Positions 1-12,619 of a stretch of DNA of 64,000 nt are shown here, one piece after another. Below the pieces are notes generated by a model. That model worked only from the letters and a program-made list of their open reading frames with translations, ran no database searches and had not been told where the DNA came from. The stretch comes from Steromphala cineraria. Lineage: Eukaryota; Mollusca; Gastropoda; Trochida; Trochidae. The stretch covers positions 7,218,224 through 7,282,223 of the forward strand of contig OU744736.1 of NCBI GenBank assembly GCA_916613615.1, in the 5' to 3' direction. Each line of letters opens with the position of its first letter. Position 1 is the stretch's first letter. The position numbers and the translations under genes were made by a program.

Positions 1-392
1 TCCAAACCCTGAGAGTGATGGGGTTAAAGTAGTAGCCATGATATAAGTAAAATACTCTTGAAAGCAGCAAAAGTAATGTTCTTCGGCTTGAATCAGAGAA
101 CGCTTTTGACCCACATCTGATTCCAAACCCTGAGAGTGATGGGGTTAAAGTAGTAGGCACGATATAAGTAAAATACTCTTGAAAGCAGCAAAAGCAATGT
201 TCTTTGGCTTGAATCAGATAATGCTTTTGACCCACATCTGATTCCACACTCTGAGAGTGATGGGGTTAAAGTAGTAGGCACGATATAAGTAAAATACTCT
301 TGAAAGCAGCAAAAGCAATGTTCTTTGGCTTGAATCAGAGAATGCTTTTGACCCACATCTGATTCCACACTCTGAGAGTGATGGGGTTAAAG
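1..392. repeat. 121-bp tandem array, cut by the window edge
   Basis: Units start at 1, 122, 243 and 364 (marker CTGAGAGTGATGGGGTTAAA), 3.2 copies with few mismatches. The array probably continues to the left of the window. Minus-strand reading frames across it are repeats of the unit, not a gene. Confidence 0.9.
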
Positions 393-551
393 GCCTCTGT
401 TCCAGTCAACAACCCTCTTAACCAACTGTTCTGTCAAGCCACAAGATGTATGATATTGAATCAAGAAGCAACTCAATCCAGTGGAGACCCACTCCTTCCC
501 TCCAATCTGTTGGTCCCTCTATGTGTTTGCAGTTCTCTTCCAGTCGGCACT

Positions 552-1208
552 CCTGGTGGTAGCTTCAATATTTGTTCTCTACAAGTCGATGCTGTCTCAT
601 CTAGACTTCCTTAGTCTCCTTTATCATTATGACATTACTTAACTCTTGGTGGTAGCTTCAATATTTGTTCTCTACAAGTCGATGCTGTCTCATCTAGACT
701 TCCCCAGTCTTCTTTATCATTATGACATTACTTAACTCTTGGTGTTAGCTTCAATATTTGTTCTCTACAAGTCGATGCTGTCTCATCTAGACTTCCTTAG
801 TCTCCTTTATCATTATGACATTACTTAACTCTTGGTGGTAGCTTCAATATTTGTTCTCTACAAGTCGATGCTGTCTCATCTAGACTTCCCCAGTCTTCTT
901 TATCATTATGACATTACTTAACTCTTGGTGTTAGCTTCAATATTTGTTCTCTAGTAGTCGATGCTGTCTCATCTAGACTTCCTTAGTCTCCTTTATCATT
1001 ATGACATTACTTAACTGTTGGTGGTAGCTTCAATATTTGTTCTCTACAAGTCGATGCTGTCTCATCTAGACGTCCCCAGTCTCCTTTATCATTATGACAT
1101 TACTTAACTCTTGGTGGTAGCTTCAATATTTGTTCGCTTCAAGTCGATGCTGTCTCATCTAGACTTCCTTAGTCTCCTTTATCATTATGACATTACTTAA
1201 CTGTTGGT
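552..1208. repeat. 93-bp tandem array with a two-unit higher-order pattern
   Basis: Seven units at 554, 648, 741, 834, 927, 1020 and 1113 (marker TAGCTTCAATATTTGTTC). Units alternate between CTTCCTTAGTC and C(T/G)TCCCCAGTC types, so the true repeating block is about 186 bp. Confidence 0.9.
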
Positions 1209-1378
1209 TCCTATCAGAGTATTTTTTAAGGAAATGAAATTCAAGAGGAGGCAGTCATGTATTTTATTCTTTGTCATATTGTTAAATAATCATGTTATAA
1301 TCATATATAAGTATGATCAGAGAAGTACTCTTGAATTTTGTTTCCACAAAAATACCCATGTAGGACTGTCCCTTTAAC
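1207..1378. mobile_element. Degraded copy of a TTAA-type MITE family
   Basis: The right end, TACCCATGTAGGACTGTCCC then TTTAACC, has a weaker inverted counterpart at 1210-1245 (GGAAATGAAATTCAAGAG). The right-end consensus, AGGGACAGTCCTAT, recurs at 7155, 18543, 35290, 55031 and 58678. Confidence 0.5.
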
Positions 1379-3678
1379 CTCCTTGATAGTTGAACTCATT
1401 ATGGTGTTGAGATATATCTGAAAATTAGTATTATTCATGTACATAACATTAAATTAATACATAATTCATAAATAATTAGACAGATTTTTTTCACTTGCAT
1501 TATTTCTAGACATATAGCTCTGTAAACTATTTATGGGTCAGAGGGCCAGAATACAATAACCTTCTTGTCTTGTCTAAACAGTTATCTGAAGTAATAGCTA
1601 ATGCTGTCATGTGTTTTGGTCTTATATCATAGGTACATGTAAAGGCTGTCATATGTTTTGATTTAATATCTAGAGTACAAGCTTTAGTGATATGACTAGC
1701 AGTTGAGCTGATTTATCCGAACCAGTATCTGTCCTTGAGATGTAATGCTTGTATCAGAATGCAGTAATGAGTGGTAATTATGCATATTATCTCTTCTAGT
1801 GTTAATTACTGTCAAGACAGGGCTGTAGACAATGTAAAGAGCTCTACTTAGTAATCATGTTGGAAATGGCAGTTCTTATGTTACCAGACGGTCCGGTGTC
1901 CTCTTACTCCTGAAGGTTATGTGGATGTTGGTGGTTAAAGAGACTGACTGTCCTCCAGTTGTTGATGTGGAAGCTCTTCTAAAAGATTTCTCAAATTACA
2001 AATCATCAGTGGAGCTCCTTTTATGTACTTCATTCTCTCTGATTGTGTTGCTAAATATATGTTGATATCATCTTGCTTTTGCTATGGATATGGTGTTAAA
2101 CTTGCCCATTTGCTCTTCTTGCTTTACAGCCCTGATGAGTAAACACAATATTTACAATGAAGTGGTTGATTGGAAATCTCCTGGGTAGTGATGTTTTAAA
2201 TGCAAGAGAATGCTTAATGCTCTTGTTTATCTTGCGATCAACTCATTGCAGTTACGACAGAAAGAAGTTCTGAGAGAATCTTCTGCAAATGAAGATATAA
2301 CATCACTTTTGATTCATTTACACATCTTTCCTAGTAGTCATTGTGACTATAAGATAACATTTAACAGTACAGTATTTAACAGAAACTGTGTTTACTCTAA
2401 ACTAAATTCTTTAATACTTCCCTTGCTCTATATGCATCTTCAATTTACCTAAACTATAAATTGAAAGTGAGGGATTTGAATGCTGAGGTCACGGACCAGA
2501 TGCGCATGTAAAATAAAGATGCATATGTAGAGCAAGGTAAGTATTTCCAAATCCAAATATCTAAAATATTTAGATTTTAGTAAGTTTGCAGGCTCTCCTC
2601 CTCTAATGAAATCTCCCTACATACTCAGAGATTCCTCTAATGAAGAACCACAACCCATCCTCCTGCTCTCTCTCAGTCTGACACATGTTGCATGATGAAG
2701 TTACAAGTGTACCATTGGTGCCTATTTGGTCTAGAAGTCAGACTGTGCACTCTCAGAGTATTAATTTTCAAGTCTTTAATTAAGCCACAATGCCTGTCTG
2801 GTTCAAATATCTTAGTGCTATCTCCGTCATCCAAGACCATTAATCTTTCTCTTCCTCTATTGCTACCTTCACACTGTCATTAATCGTAATGTTCAAGATT
2901 CTTATTCTGAGTTGTTTTTGTGTAGATTGATTTGGCTTGATTGAAATTGTGTTTTCTCAAGATAATTCATCTTTTCACAATGATGTTATATATAAATCTT
3001 AAGGACTTTTTCTTTTCTTGGTTGAAATTGTGTTGCAAGATTATTCAGCTTATCACAATAATGTTATATAAATGTTCCAAGGAATATGTTAGAAGTTTGT
3101 ACTTTGCTTGTTCAAGTTCTCTGAATTGCAATATAACAAACAAATAAGAACAAATTGTAGAGTGAATAGTCTATTATCAGTTATCTTCAATAGTACATTG
3201 ACATATAATTATTTCCATATGTTTGTTGAATCTTTATTCTTGTTGTCATGGAAATGAAATGATATCTAATATTTTTAAGATATTGAAGAAATGGTTAATT
3301 GTGTTTCATGTTGTTATCTTGTGAAATATGATTACGGTACATAGATTCATGAAATTCAAGAATTCAGTAACATATGATAGAAATTCTTGATAAAATGTTG
3401 GCAGACAAATGAGGACATTTCATGTTGATGCAATTCGTTTCATCTCTGAAACTCAAATCATTAGATACTTTCTGATATATTTTTTGTAATATTTTATCTG
3501 TTGCTGATTTTGAGGACAAAATGTAGCGATATGACTGCATGTCATTTTTACTGACTGCTTAATCATATCATCTACATAAGGTTATTAAGACAGTACTGAA
3601 TCTTTGCCAAATGTCCAAATTTCCATTTAAAGAGGGGGGTGTATCTGACAATCATGAAAAGAATAACATAAATAAGGC
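1379..3678. other. Non-coding, no gene seen
   Basis: AT-rich sequence with faint internal duplications (GCTGTCATRTGTTTTG at 1603 and 1647; AGATWATTCA with CACAATRATGTTATAT at 2960 and 3040). The longest reading frames are short and without domain character. Confidence 0.6.
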
Positions 3679-3804
3679 CAGGGTCCCCTTTCAGAAAACA
3701 ACTTTTACTAAGGTTAACCTTACCTCCCATACTTTAGCATTGCACTATGGTTACTTTAGGGACTTAGGGTCGGTCACCTTAGTGCTTTGTGAAAAAAGGC
3801 CCTG
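3679..3804. mobile_element. Short palindromic MITE (copy 1)
   Basis: Starts CAGGG, ends CCCTG. Inner inverted blocks include CTAAGGT and a TTTCA(C/G)AAA motif. It is the same family as 26041-26160. Confidence 0.55.
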
Positions 3805-4339
3805 AAATTCCTGAACTTGTCAGTATTTAATGAAAGGTATTACCATGGTGAAATATGATTTGTGACCTATTTTCATATGTGTACTTCACCTTTTCTTGGC
3901 AATGGTGTTTGCATTTAAATTCTATATATATAAATTGTTGTATTTACCTTCGCTTCAATGATACTAATTTTCACAAACCCAACCCCAATACCAAGGTTTT
4001 ATTGGATATGGGGGTGGTATTGGAGGATATATGGTAACTGAGGACTGACCACTCGATGGGGCCAGCTTGACCAGCAATCCATCTTGCTCTACTCCAACTG
4101 TGTGAAGGTGACCAGTGGTAATCTCATTTGATCCACTCAGGACACATTAGATGTCAGTTTGCAGGCTGTTGCTGCTCAGTTAGACTTGATATGTGGTCCT
4201 TTAACTGCTTCATTAGTTTGTACAACAAGCCCTCAATCATTGGTGTTTCTTTACATGACACTTGACCTCGTTCCATTGTTTTGTGAAAACTTGATGGTCT
4301 CTTGACTAGGTTCCAACCTTTGCTCTTTGGTTCCAGAGA

Positions 4340-4700
4340 CATTCTTCCTTTATGTGTTACCTCATGAAAACTAGATGTATCTTTGATTGAGATTTAATCT
4401 TGTACTCAGGCTATGTGAGACCCTTGATCTCATGTGGTTGAAAACTAGATGTATCTTTAAATTTAACTTATACTTAGACTCTGTAAATCCCTTTATCATA
4501 TGTGGTTGTCACATGAAAACTAGGAATCAGACATGAGCTTGTGCTTGAGAACCTCTGAAACTTGTTCTAATGTTGTCTAAGACCTATGGCATCTGTAAGA
4601 TTCTAATATGAACTTTTGCTTTGGCTCTGGAGCCGCAGTTAACCTGTGTAGGTGTCTCCTGAAAACTAGATAGTCTCTTGATTTAAATATAAGATTATTG
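4340..4700. repeat. Degenerate repeat of about 100 bp
   Basis: TGAAAACTAGATGTATCTTT recurs at about 4365 and 4440, with weaker copies near 4512 and 4658, followed each time by a Leu-like CTTGTGCTT/CTTATACTT block. No gene is seen. Confidence 0.5.
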
Positions 4701-5111
4701 ATAAGTTATTGGTGTTCATATATTTTCATGAAGATCTTCAGGTATGAAGCCTATGGATAAAGCTTTATCTGAAAATGTATAAAGATAAGCAACAAATTGG
4801 ATTAAGTAAAAACAAATCAATGAACATAAAAAGGTGGGCAAATGTCGTTTTACAAGATATGTTTGTAAACATTTTGATAACCTCTCTCTTAGTTCTATAA
4901 AGCTTGCAAGCTGTGTTTTTATTTTTAGCTTATCAGGCTCTTCTTTGTAGTCTTTTCTTTTTCTTTGTGTCATACACAAGTAATGTATTTCTCAAATTTA
5001 TTCTAAGTGGAGCAGAACTTAAGATACCTTATTGATTAAAACAAGCAAGTTAGAAACATTGACAGTTTCATACAGACTTATTAACTGTTCTTTCGTTCCT
5101 TCAAGGCTGGG

Positions 5112-5477
5112 TTTAAAGGGGCAGTAGCACGTTTTTTTATAATTTTATAATTTGAATTTCTCACTGATAATTGTAAGTGAATGCTAAATATATTATTTTG
5201 ACAGTATCAAAAATCTCATTACACAAGCCAATCAGTCAAAGTCAGAGGACAAAGAATGAAGATTCACATAAAATCCATTGGCGGCCATTTTTTTGTGAAC
5301 ACCTTTAATTCATTTTTTGTGAGAAAAAGAATCGCATGGCTAAACTTAACGTTATATATTGGAATTATTACTGCTTCATTTAGTTCAAATACATTGTCTC
5401 TCAATTGGAACCATTTATTTTCATTTTCCTGACATCACCTTATATTCCCCCTAAAAACGTGCTACTGCCCCTTTAAA
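5112..5477. mobile_element. MITE with 25-bp inverted repeats (TTAA-flanked)
   Basis: Left end TTTAAAGGGGCAGTAGCACG, right end its near-exact reverse complement ending CTGCCCCTTTAAA. The flanks contain TTAA on both sides, as expected for piggyBac-type insertion. Total 366 bp, no coding capacity. High end identity suggests a fairly recent insertion. Confidence 0.8.
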
Positions 5478-5965
5478 GAGTAAAATAATCTTTCCATTCT
5501 TGCTGTACACTTTTAGAATTTGTTCAATCCGATAATTATTCATAATAATGTTAGTAATTATGTTGTCTATCACACTTCACGGACATTTGCCATGTCACTT
5601 ATGGGAGAATTGATTTTCACAAACAGTACAAATGTTAAAAACAATTTGTGTTAAATCATAGTTGAGTTGTAACATGCTCTTCAAAGATGACAGGAGTCTG
5701 CAATTACCTCTTTATCATCTGGAAGTTATATGTTTAAGGCATTGATTTGTACAGACTTAGAGCAGTAGCAGTATCAGTTTAATTTCCAGAAAAGCTTCAA
5801 AACTGTGTCAAGTCCTTCAATCATTATTTTATGTCTTAATTTCAAATTGTCTTCAGTATTTACCTACCGGTAAATCTAAATCGAGTTTCTTTGTTCTTTA
5901 ACCTTAATAATGAATTTTCATTTTGAGTAAAATTTTCTTCAAGGTTTGATATCACCAAAGAAGTC

Positions 5966-6105
5966 AACAAATTTACTAATAACTTCTTTGAGAGGCATTT
6001 TAGAAGTTGGGATGACAATAATGCTGAGGAATATATGGATGACAACTTCTTTGTTCATTGTATGTGACGTTTCGACACAGATTCTTGTGTCGTTCTCAAG
6101 CAGAG
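5966..6105 (-). mobile_element. Penelope-like element 3' fragment
   Basis: On the minus strand it reads CTTGAGAACGACAC, a loop, GTGTCGAAACGT, then AACAAAGAAGTTGTCATCCA and CAACTTCTAAAATGCCTCTC. The same order of blocks occurs at 43846-43967. The stem followed by GAAACGT resembles the degenerate hammerhead-ribozyme-like motifs known from Penelope-like elements. Confidence 0.5.
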
Positions 6106-6679
6106 GAAGAGTAATGAGGTAGGGGCATATATAAGTAAATAGTACAATGTACTCGGCTTCTTGAAGAATTATTTTGTATTCACTACAAATAATTGGACTG
6201 AAGGGTCTTTAAACTCTTCTTACTGGAGGAAATAAAAGAATAGAGAAATAACATATTATTTGACAATAAGTTTTCTCTTTTCAAGAAGATTTCTCATACA
6301 GTTTCACAATATATATCATGATATTAGTTTTGATTGAGATAATATCAGATGTTGGTTTTCTCCTCAGAATTAGAATATAACATTTCAAGAAATGTAACGG
6401 ATTGGTTTATTACTTGTGATATTTGAGATATAAATGTCTATTATGGAACTGATATTTTCTGTGACGTTAATCTTAACCATAACAATTAAATGAAAAAAAA
6501 ATGAATATATCTTTTCGTGAATGTGATACATTGTTATCAAATCAGTATATGCTGATATTGCAAAACTAAAATTGCTTTTAGATATCAAGATTCAAATAGA
6601 TCTGTCTTTGAAATATTACCGTAAGATTATTTGAAGATGATACCAGGTTCAAATATGCATCTGATGATCTCCTGTATTG

Positions 6680-7070
6680 ATTTAGGAGTATAAATGGGAT
6701 CTGTTATTTGTTGCTTGGTTGTTGATTGTGAGGTTGGTTTCAGATTTCCTTCAGTGGTAGATTATGTATGTCAGAGTTTACACTATATAGAAGCAACAGC
6801 TTCAACAATCAATGTCAACATCGTAGTTGTTCAAGATTGAACAATTTGACAAAAGATTAAAGATTTGACAATTTGACAAAATATAGAGCCCATGACTCAA
6901 AGAAGAGAAATATTAAGACAATCATGCAAGCTTCGAGTATGTATAGATATAAGAGTATAAGATGGGATGTGTGATTTGTTGCTAGGATTGTTGATTGTGA
7001 GATTGGTGTCAGATTTCCTTCAGTGGTAGATTATTTACGTCAGAGTTTACACTATGGAGGCAACAGCTGA
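6680..7070. repeat. Direct duplication about 265 bp apart
   Basis: 6745-6800 and 7010-7065 share TTTCCTTCAGTGGTAGATTA and CAGAGTTTACACTAT. The homology extends back to GAGTATAA at 6687 and 6953. The interval holds another dispersed repeat. Confidence 0.7.
6826..6940. repeat. Dispersed repeat, copy shared with 19.9 kb
   Basis: GTTCAAGATTGAACAATTTG, GACTCAAAGAAGAGAAATAT and AATCATGCAAGCTTCGA correspond in order to words at 19888-19985. Confidence 0.5.
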
Positions 7071-7154
7071 ATCTACACTGCTTTACTGGTAATGATATGA
7101 TCCTTCCTACCTGAACACTGCTCTCCAGCATCTGTACATGTAGATTCCCAGTGT

Positions 7155-7230
7155 TAAAGGGACACTCCTATTGGGTTATTTGTTTGAGGAAGTGAAATTA
7201 AAGATGACTTTCCTGTTTATGCATGTAAGA
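7155..7230. mobile_element. Single end of the same MITE family
   Basis: TTAAAGGGACACTCCTATTG, then GGAAGTGAAATTAAAGATGA and TTTCCTGTTTA. The sequence just inside is shared with the copy at 18543. No opposite end is visible. Confidence 0.45.
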
Positions 7231-8281
7231 TTCTTACATGATTGAATTGTTGATGGTCTCCTTCATTTGTCTAAATGAACAGTATTACAGATACAAAGGA
7301 ATGTTTGATGACATGGAATAGCTTTCAGTTATTGTAACATTTCCTCCTAATTGATTAATGTTGGGTCCATTGTTTTTAAACAGTTTGATTCCCTATGAAA
7401 AAACATTGTTAGTTTTTTTATCCTACAACACATGGGTTTGTCAATTGGCATTGATTTAAGAGAATCCTTTTTGGAATTTTGAAAAATAATCGTTTATATT
7501 GGGTGAAAATTATATATTATATTATTACAGTGAATATTTTAAGAGTTAGAAAGTAGTTGAAGCTTGTTTATCTGATAGAAAGTGATACCAGCATGAAATG
7601 ATGATAAATTTAAAGTAGCATTATTGCTTATCTTTCATTAATTAAAAGTTAAGCTTGCCATTTTTTACACTGAAAGATAATAAATAATGACTTTTGAATT
7701 GACATTTGCATTATACAAATTTAATAAAGGTCATCTATTTACATTACATTTATTTAATTATTATGTCTGTGCGGAAATAAACCACACATCTATATATACC
7801 TTGTAAACATGCTGCATGACTTCCAATCAAACCAAGATAATTAAATTGTTGACCATATTGAAAATCCGACCTGCACTGATTTCCATCAATAAAGAAGCAG
7901 AGCTTCTAGACCAGGGAATGACTGTATATTAAATGTGGAGTCGGATTCAGAACCAATATTGATGAAAACCTCACTGATTGGACAGGTAGAGTTTCTTTGA
8001 TAAACAAAATTAAACGAATTAGCTCAAGATAATGAAATTGACAGTCCCATGCTGATTTTGCATTGAAGGAGGATTAAGAGCGACAAACGGAGGTATTTCT
8101 CCTCTGAATCCTACGTGAAATGAATTCCAGAGGCATGGCACAAGACAACGGTCAAGGTTTGACCAGCTCCCATAGTTGAAATGTCCAGTTCATGGGCGAG
8201 CCGCTCCCTCAAGTTGAACCGAGCCAAATCTTTCAGCGAGCGCATCAGTCTACTGAAACGGGACAAGAAGTCACACAATGG
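7231..8281. other. Non-coding, no gene seen
   Basis: AT-rich sequence without repeats or exon-like patches that I can support. It runs up to the 54-bp array. Confidence 0.6.
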
Positions 8282-8929
8282 TGAGTGGTCAAACTGTGAC
8301 ATATGTAAGCTAGACACATTTGTGAGTTGTTGAGGTTTGAGGTAATACTGTGACATATGTAAGCTAGACACAAGGGTGAGTTGGTGAGGTTTGAGGTAAT
8401 ACTGTGACATATGTAAGCTAGACACAATGGTGAGTTGGTGAGGTTTGAGGTAATACTGTGACATATGTAAGCTAGACACAATGGTGAGTTGGTGAGGTTT
8501 GAGGTAATACTGTGACATATGTAAGCTAGACACAAGGGTGAGTTGGTGAGGTTTGAGGTAATACTGTGACATATGTAAGCTAGACACAATGGTGAGTTGG
8601 TGAGGTTTGAGGTAATACTGTGACATATGTAAGCTAGACACAATGGTGAGTTGGTGAGGTTTCAGGTAATACTGTGACATATGTAAGCTAGACACAATGG
8701 TGAGTTGGTGAGGTTTCAGGTAATACTGTGACATATGTAAGCTAGACACAATGGTGAGTTGGTGAGGTTTGAGGTAATACTGTGACATATGTAAGCTAGA
8801 CACAATGGTGAGTTGGTGAGGTTTCAGGTAATACTGTGACATATGTAAGCTAGACACAATGGTGAGTTGGTGAGGTTTCAGGTAATACTGTGACATATGT
8901 AAGCTAGACACAAGGGTGAGTAAAATTAC
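8282..8929. repeat. 54-bp minisatellite, 12 copies
   Basis: The marker GTGACATATGTAAGCTAGAC recurs every 54 bp from 8296 to 8890. Single-base variants (AATGG/AAGGG, TTTGAGG/TTTCAGG) are shared between neighbouring units. Because 54 is a multiple of three, the minus strand stays open for 266 codons; this is not taken as a gene. Confidence 0.95.
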
Positions 8930-9420
8930 TACACAATGGTGAATGGTGAAACTGTGACATATGTAAGCTAGACTTCAGTGATTTATTCAGCAGTTGGTAA
9001 GATTAAGGTAAAATTACTACACAATGGTGAGTTGGTGAGGTTGGAGGTGATACTGTGATACATGTCAGAAACTAGACTTCATTGATTTATTTGGCAGTTG
9101 GTAAGAACATGGTAATATTATCACACAATGGTCAGTACTCTTCATTTCATGGAGGAAATAAAGATAATTCATTCATGTGAGAAACTAGACTTAATTGTTT
9201 TATCTAACAGTTGATGAGAACATACATGGTCATTGAGATTCAAAATGGTGAGTTGATGAGGTTTGAGTTGACATTGTGAAATGTTTTCAGAAAGTAGACT
9301 CTGGTATAAAATTCTACAGTCTTGGAAGAATGTAGATTTTGATGCATGAAAACAATAGGTCTATAGTTGATGACAACATATATAATGCTTATTGAGTCTC
9401 AAGATGATGAGTTGTGTGGA
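8930..9420. repeat. Degenerate longer-period flank of the 54-bp array
   Basis: The same words (ACACAATGGTGA, ACTAGACTT, GATTTATT) recur at roughly 110-120-bp spacing with many differences. These look like the older, unhomogenised form of the array. Confidence 0.6.
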
Positions 9421-11927
9421 ATTAGGTTATGGGCACATACACTGTTAGCACGAGATGCTGTTGATGAAGCATTACATTTTAAGTGTAAAAATTAGTTTGA
9501 GGAAAATATAGTACCGGTATAATAAAAACAGAGAATTGTGTGGAATGAGTGATGAGGACACACATGGTTAGCACTATGATATCTTGATATGGCATAACAT
9601 TATTATTTCTCAAAATGATAAAGTTTTGTGAAAATAAAGTACAAATAAAACAAGGTTATTAAGTCTGAGAGTTACAGGGTTTCTGTTTTTGAAGCAAGAC
9701 TGTGAAACATGCTAGAAAGTTTAATCAGTTGATTGACATTCCTAATCCAAAGTTATTAGGTCTCAAATGAGGATATTTGGGGTTTTATGCTTGGTTTAAA
9801 CAATATAATACAGTTGATTACACTATGAATTACAAATGTCATGACATGAAATGAGTTCATTGAAATAAAGCCCTAAGGAATGAAAAATCACAAAATTGTA
9901 ATTTGCTGCAAATTTGAATATTGATGTTGAGATCCAATCTAATTTGAAATCCAGAAAGTCCTCTTTTGGGAAAATGGACATTTTAACTGAATCATCTTGA
10001 TTGTTCAAGGGGATCTAATGAGAATTAAGACATTGCAACTAATATGTAGTTAGCAAATGAAAGAAAGAAAAGAAAACTGTTTTCTTAGTAAAGCCTCTCT
10101 TCTGTACAAGTTGACTCAGTATAAGATTGTACAAAGATGCTAGTGACTAAGGATGGATATCGTTCCTCTTTTCTGTTTTGCAAAATATTGGTACTTCTTT
10201 AATTCAAGAATTTTCATGCTATCTTATCTAAATATGAGTCCTAAGAACTATCATCATTGATCAGCTATGGGCTGTTTTGGAAAGGAACATTTTTTTCAAT
10301 CACTTTTTATGATCTGTTTCTGTATACAGATCATAAACAGTGATTGAAAAAATAGATGTAAATAATATATAAATGTATTACATATTTGAGCTATTTTCAC
10401 AAAACAACTTCACACTTTGTAAAGAATTTTCCGTCAATCAAGTTTTATTTTGATAGGTTGTTTTAAATTTTAGAGTGTAAAAGCTCAGTTTTAAAATGTT
10501 CGATAATATGGATCTTTTCAGAAGTGTGAACCGATTCGTATCATGTTGTTCCTGCAGTGCAATATACTGATACATCGATTATACCGCGTATCCTTACTAG
10601 TGACTTCGATACTTCTGCACAAGGTGATACTTCACCGAGGGATCATGTTAGTTTCTAACCACTGTAGTCTCTGGTTTAGTCTCGCTTCGCACTTCAACAC
10701 CCCTGTGTCATGAACTTTTGTCCAAAATGTCAAAAGGCGAAGCCTCAGAAAGTGCATCATTAACTTCATTTTGGTTAATTGAGCTGGATACACACAATGT
10801 ATCTCTTGTGTAGATGGTCCCTGTCTGTTTCCCTTTATTCTATCACTATGAACCTAATATGTCATTAACTGATTTTGAAATGTCAACGCCATAAATAATC
10901 AAATGTACTTATACTATTTTATCGAATGAGGTACAAGTCTTTGGTGAGCACAAGCAGAGAACAGAGGTACAGAAGGTTCAAGAGATTGTTTCTATACAGA
11001 TTTGCGTACAACTCTAACGTACTGTTTTACTTGCTTTCTGGAAATTGGTAGTTTAAGGCAGGCAGAGAAATTTCTATGAATGAACAATTTCTTTTTTCAC
11101 AGTAGTGATGTTTTGGATAGATTATTTTGGCAGTGTATGCCATCTCACATTTTCTTCTTTGAAATTTATCTTTTGATATTAATTATTTCCTAATCCTCTT
11201 GTTACTGTTATACAGTTATCTCATTTCAGGGAGGGTCTGGGAAAGAAGGTCGCCTTATTCTTTTACTACTATGCAATAACTGACAAAAATGTAATTGGAA
11301 TTATAGCCCATTCTAGTAGTGTACGCTTATTATTGACATTTTGTTTTAGAAAGATGTTCAAAATTCAATGGAAAGGAAAATGATAAACTTAAATTGCAAA
11401 CAGCTACTTGGCTGGAATGTTGAGGAAGATAGGCTTATGACAAAATGGATCAGCACATTGACATCATCTAACTTATAGTGAACAAAAGTTTTTCTGTTCA
11501 ACATCACCTTACCAATTCTCAACCAATCAGAGAGCCAAAGTGCTGCTTGCATTATAAATTCTGCAGTCCCTAATGTTAGAAAGTTCAGTCTATGCTAGTG
11601 TGACTCAATTCAATACCCACATGCCATAAAGTTTGAAAATGTCAAAGTCATCAATAAGCTTTTATATGATTATATTTCATGCCTAGGGAGGGATATATGG
11701 AGGAGCCATTACACTTTATGTTCCAATGTTCCTGTGGGTGTCACATCACTCTCTGTAATATCCATGTGCCGGGAATTTGTTTCAACTGTTGAGATGAGCC
11801 ACAATAACTCTGTCTGTCTTGTTGAATACAGAGTACATGTTTGGTCCTCATTCTTAGTTTTTTTGACAAGACGCAATAGTCTTTCAACAAAGGCTATCTT
11901 CTCATGTCTCAATTATCAACCATAGTT
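9421..11927. other. Non-coding apart from a small hairpin
   Basis: No exon-like stretch recognised. A slightly GC-richer patch at 10.55-10.72 kb has no usable open frame. Confidence 0.6.
10291..10352. repeat. 27-bp hairpin with 8-nt loop
   Basis: The left arm ends TTTATGATCTGT and the right arm starts ACAGATCATAAA. The arms pair over 27 bp with one mismatch. It may be a tiny fold-back element or a small-RNA precursor. Confidence 0.7.
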
Positions 11928-12090
11928 CACGGATTGGGAAAGACATCTTTGACAATGGGCCATTTTCAGGCTTTTTAAATAAATTTCATAATTTCAAATG
12001 GGCCATTGCCCATTAATATACCGATGGTAAACCTCAGAATTTTAATAGACTATTTTTTCATCCAATGGCCCCTGCCTTTCCCAATCCCTG
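11928..12090. mobile_element. MITE with GGATTGGGAAAG ends
   Basis: Left CACGGATTGGGAAAG and right CTTTCCCAATCCCTG are inverted repeats. AATGGGCCATT and CAATGGCCCC occur just inside. 163 bp; no clear target duplication is left. Confidence 0.55.
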
Positions 12091-12619
12091 CAGTTTTGTG
12101 TTTTTGTGTCATGCAGTTCTCTCAACAGAACTTTCTAAACTTACATCTTTTATCATTTTTGACATGAATATCATTATGGTTTTTTGTTTTATATAAGTGC
12201 ACCTACAGCTGTGTGCGATTCATGTTACTGTTCAATACTCTATCAACTTAGACTGTTGACCTCCTATCCCATTGGTAACTCTGTATTTAGTTTATACAGT
12301 TGTGTGCAATTCATCATCCATTCTATATTAAATCTATCAGTTTAACTTGTTCAAGTCTGATCTTCCTGCTGTTACATCTGTGTTTATATAACATTTTTCG
12401 ATATTATTAATGCAAGTGCACCTACGTCCGTGTGCATTCATCATTATCTTTCTCCCAACTGAGGTTGTTCACCTCATATTGCTCAATTGTTAGCTCCGTT
12501 TTGATGCAACAGTTTTGTATTTTAATGTCAATTCACCTGCTGCAGTTGGCTTCATGGATTACTTCTGAAATGATGTCTGCACACACCACAGGTGTATTAA
12601 GAGAGAGTTCAGTTTGAAA

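Noticed and set aside
93..368. 91-codon minus-strand frame in the left-edge array
   Set aside because: It simply repeats the 121-bp unit.
8111..8911. 266-codon minus-strand reading frame with 18-residue repeats
   Set aside because: It is the 54-bp minisatellite read in frame; 54 is divisible by three, so stops are excluded automatically. No start region or domain supports a protein.
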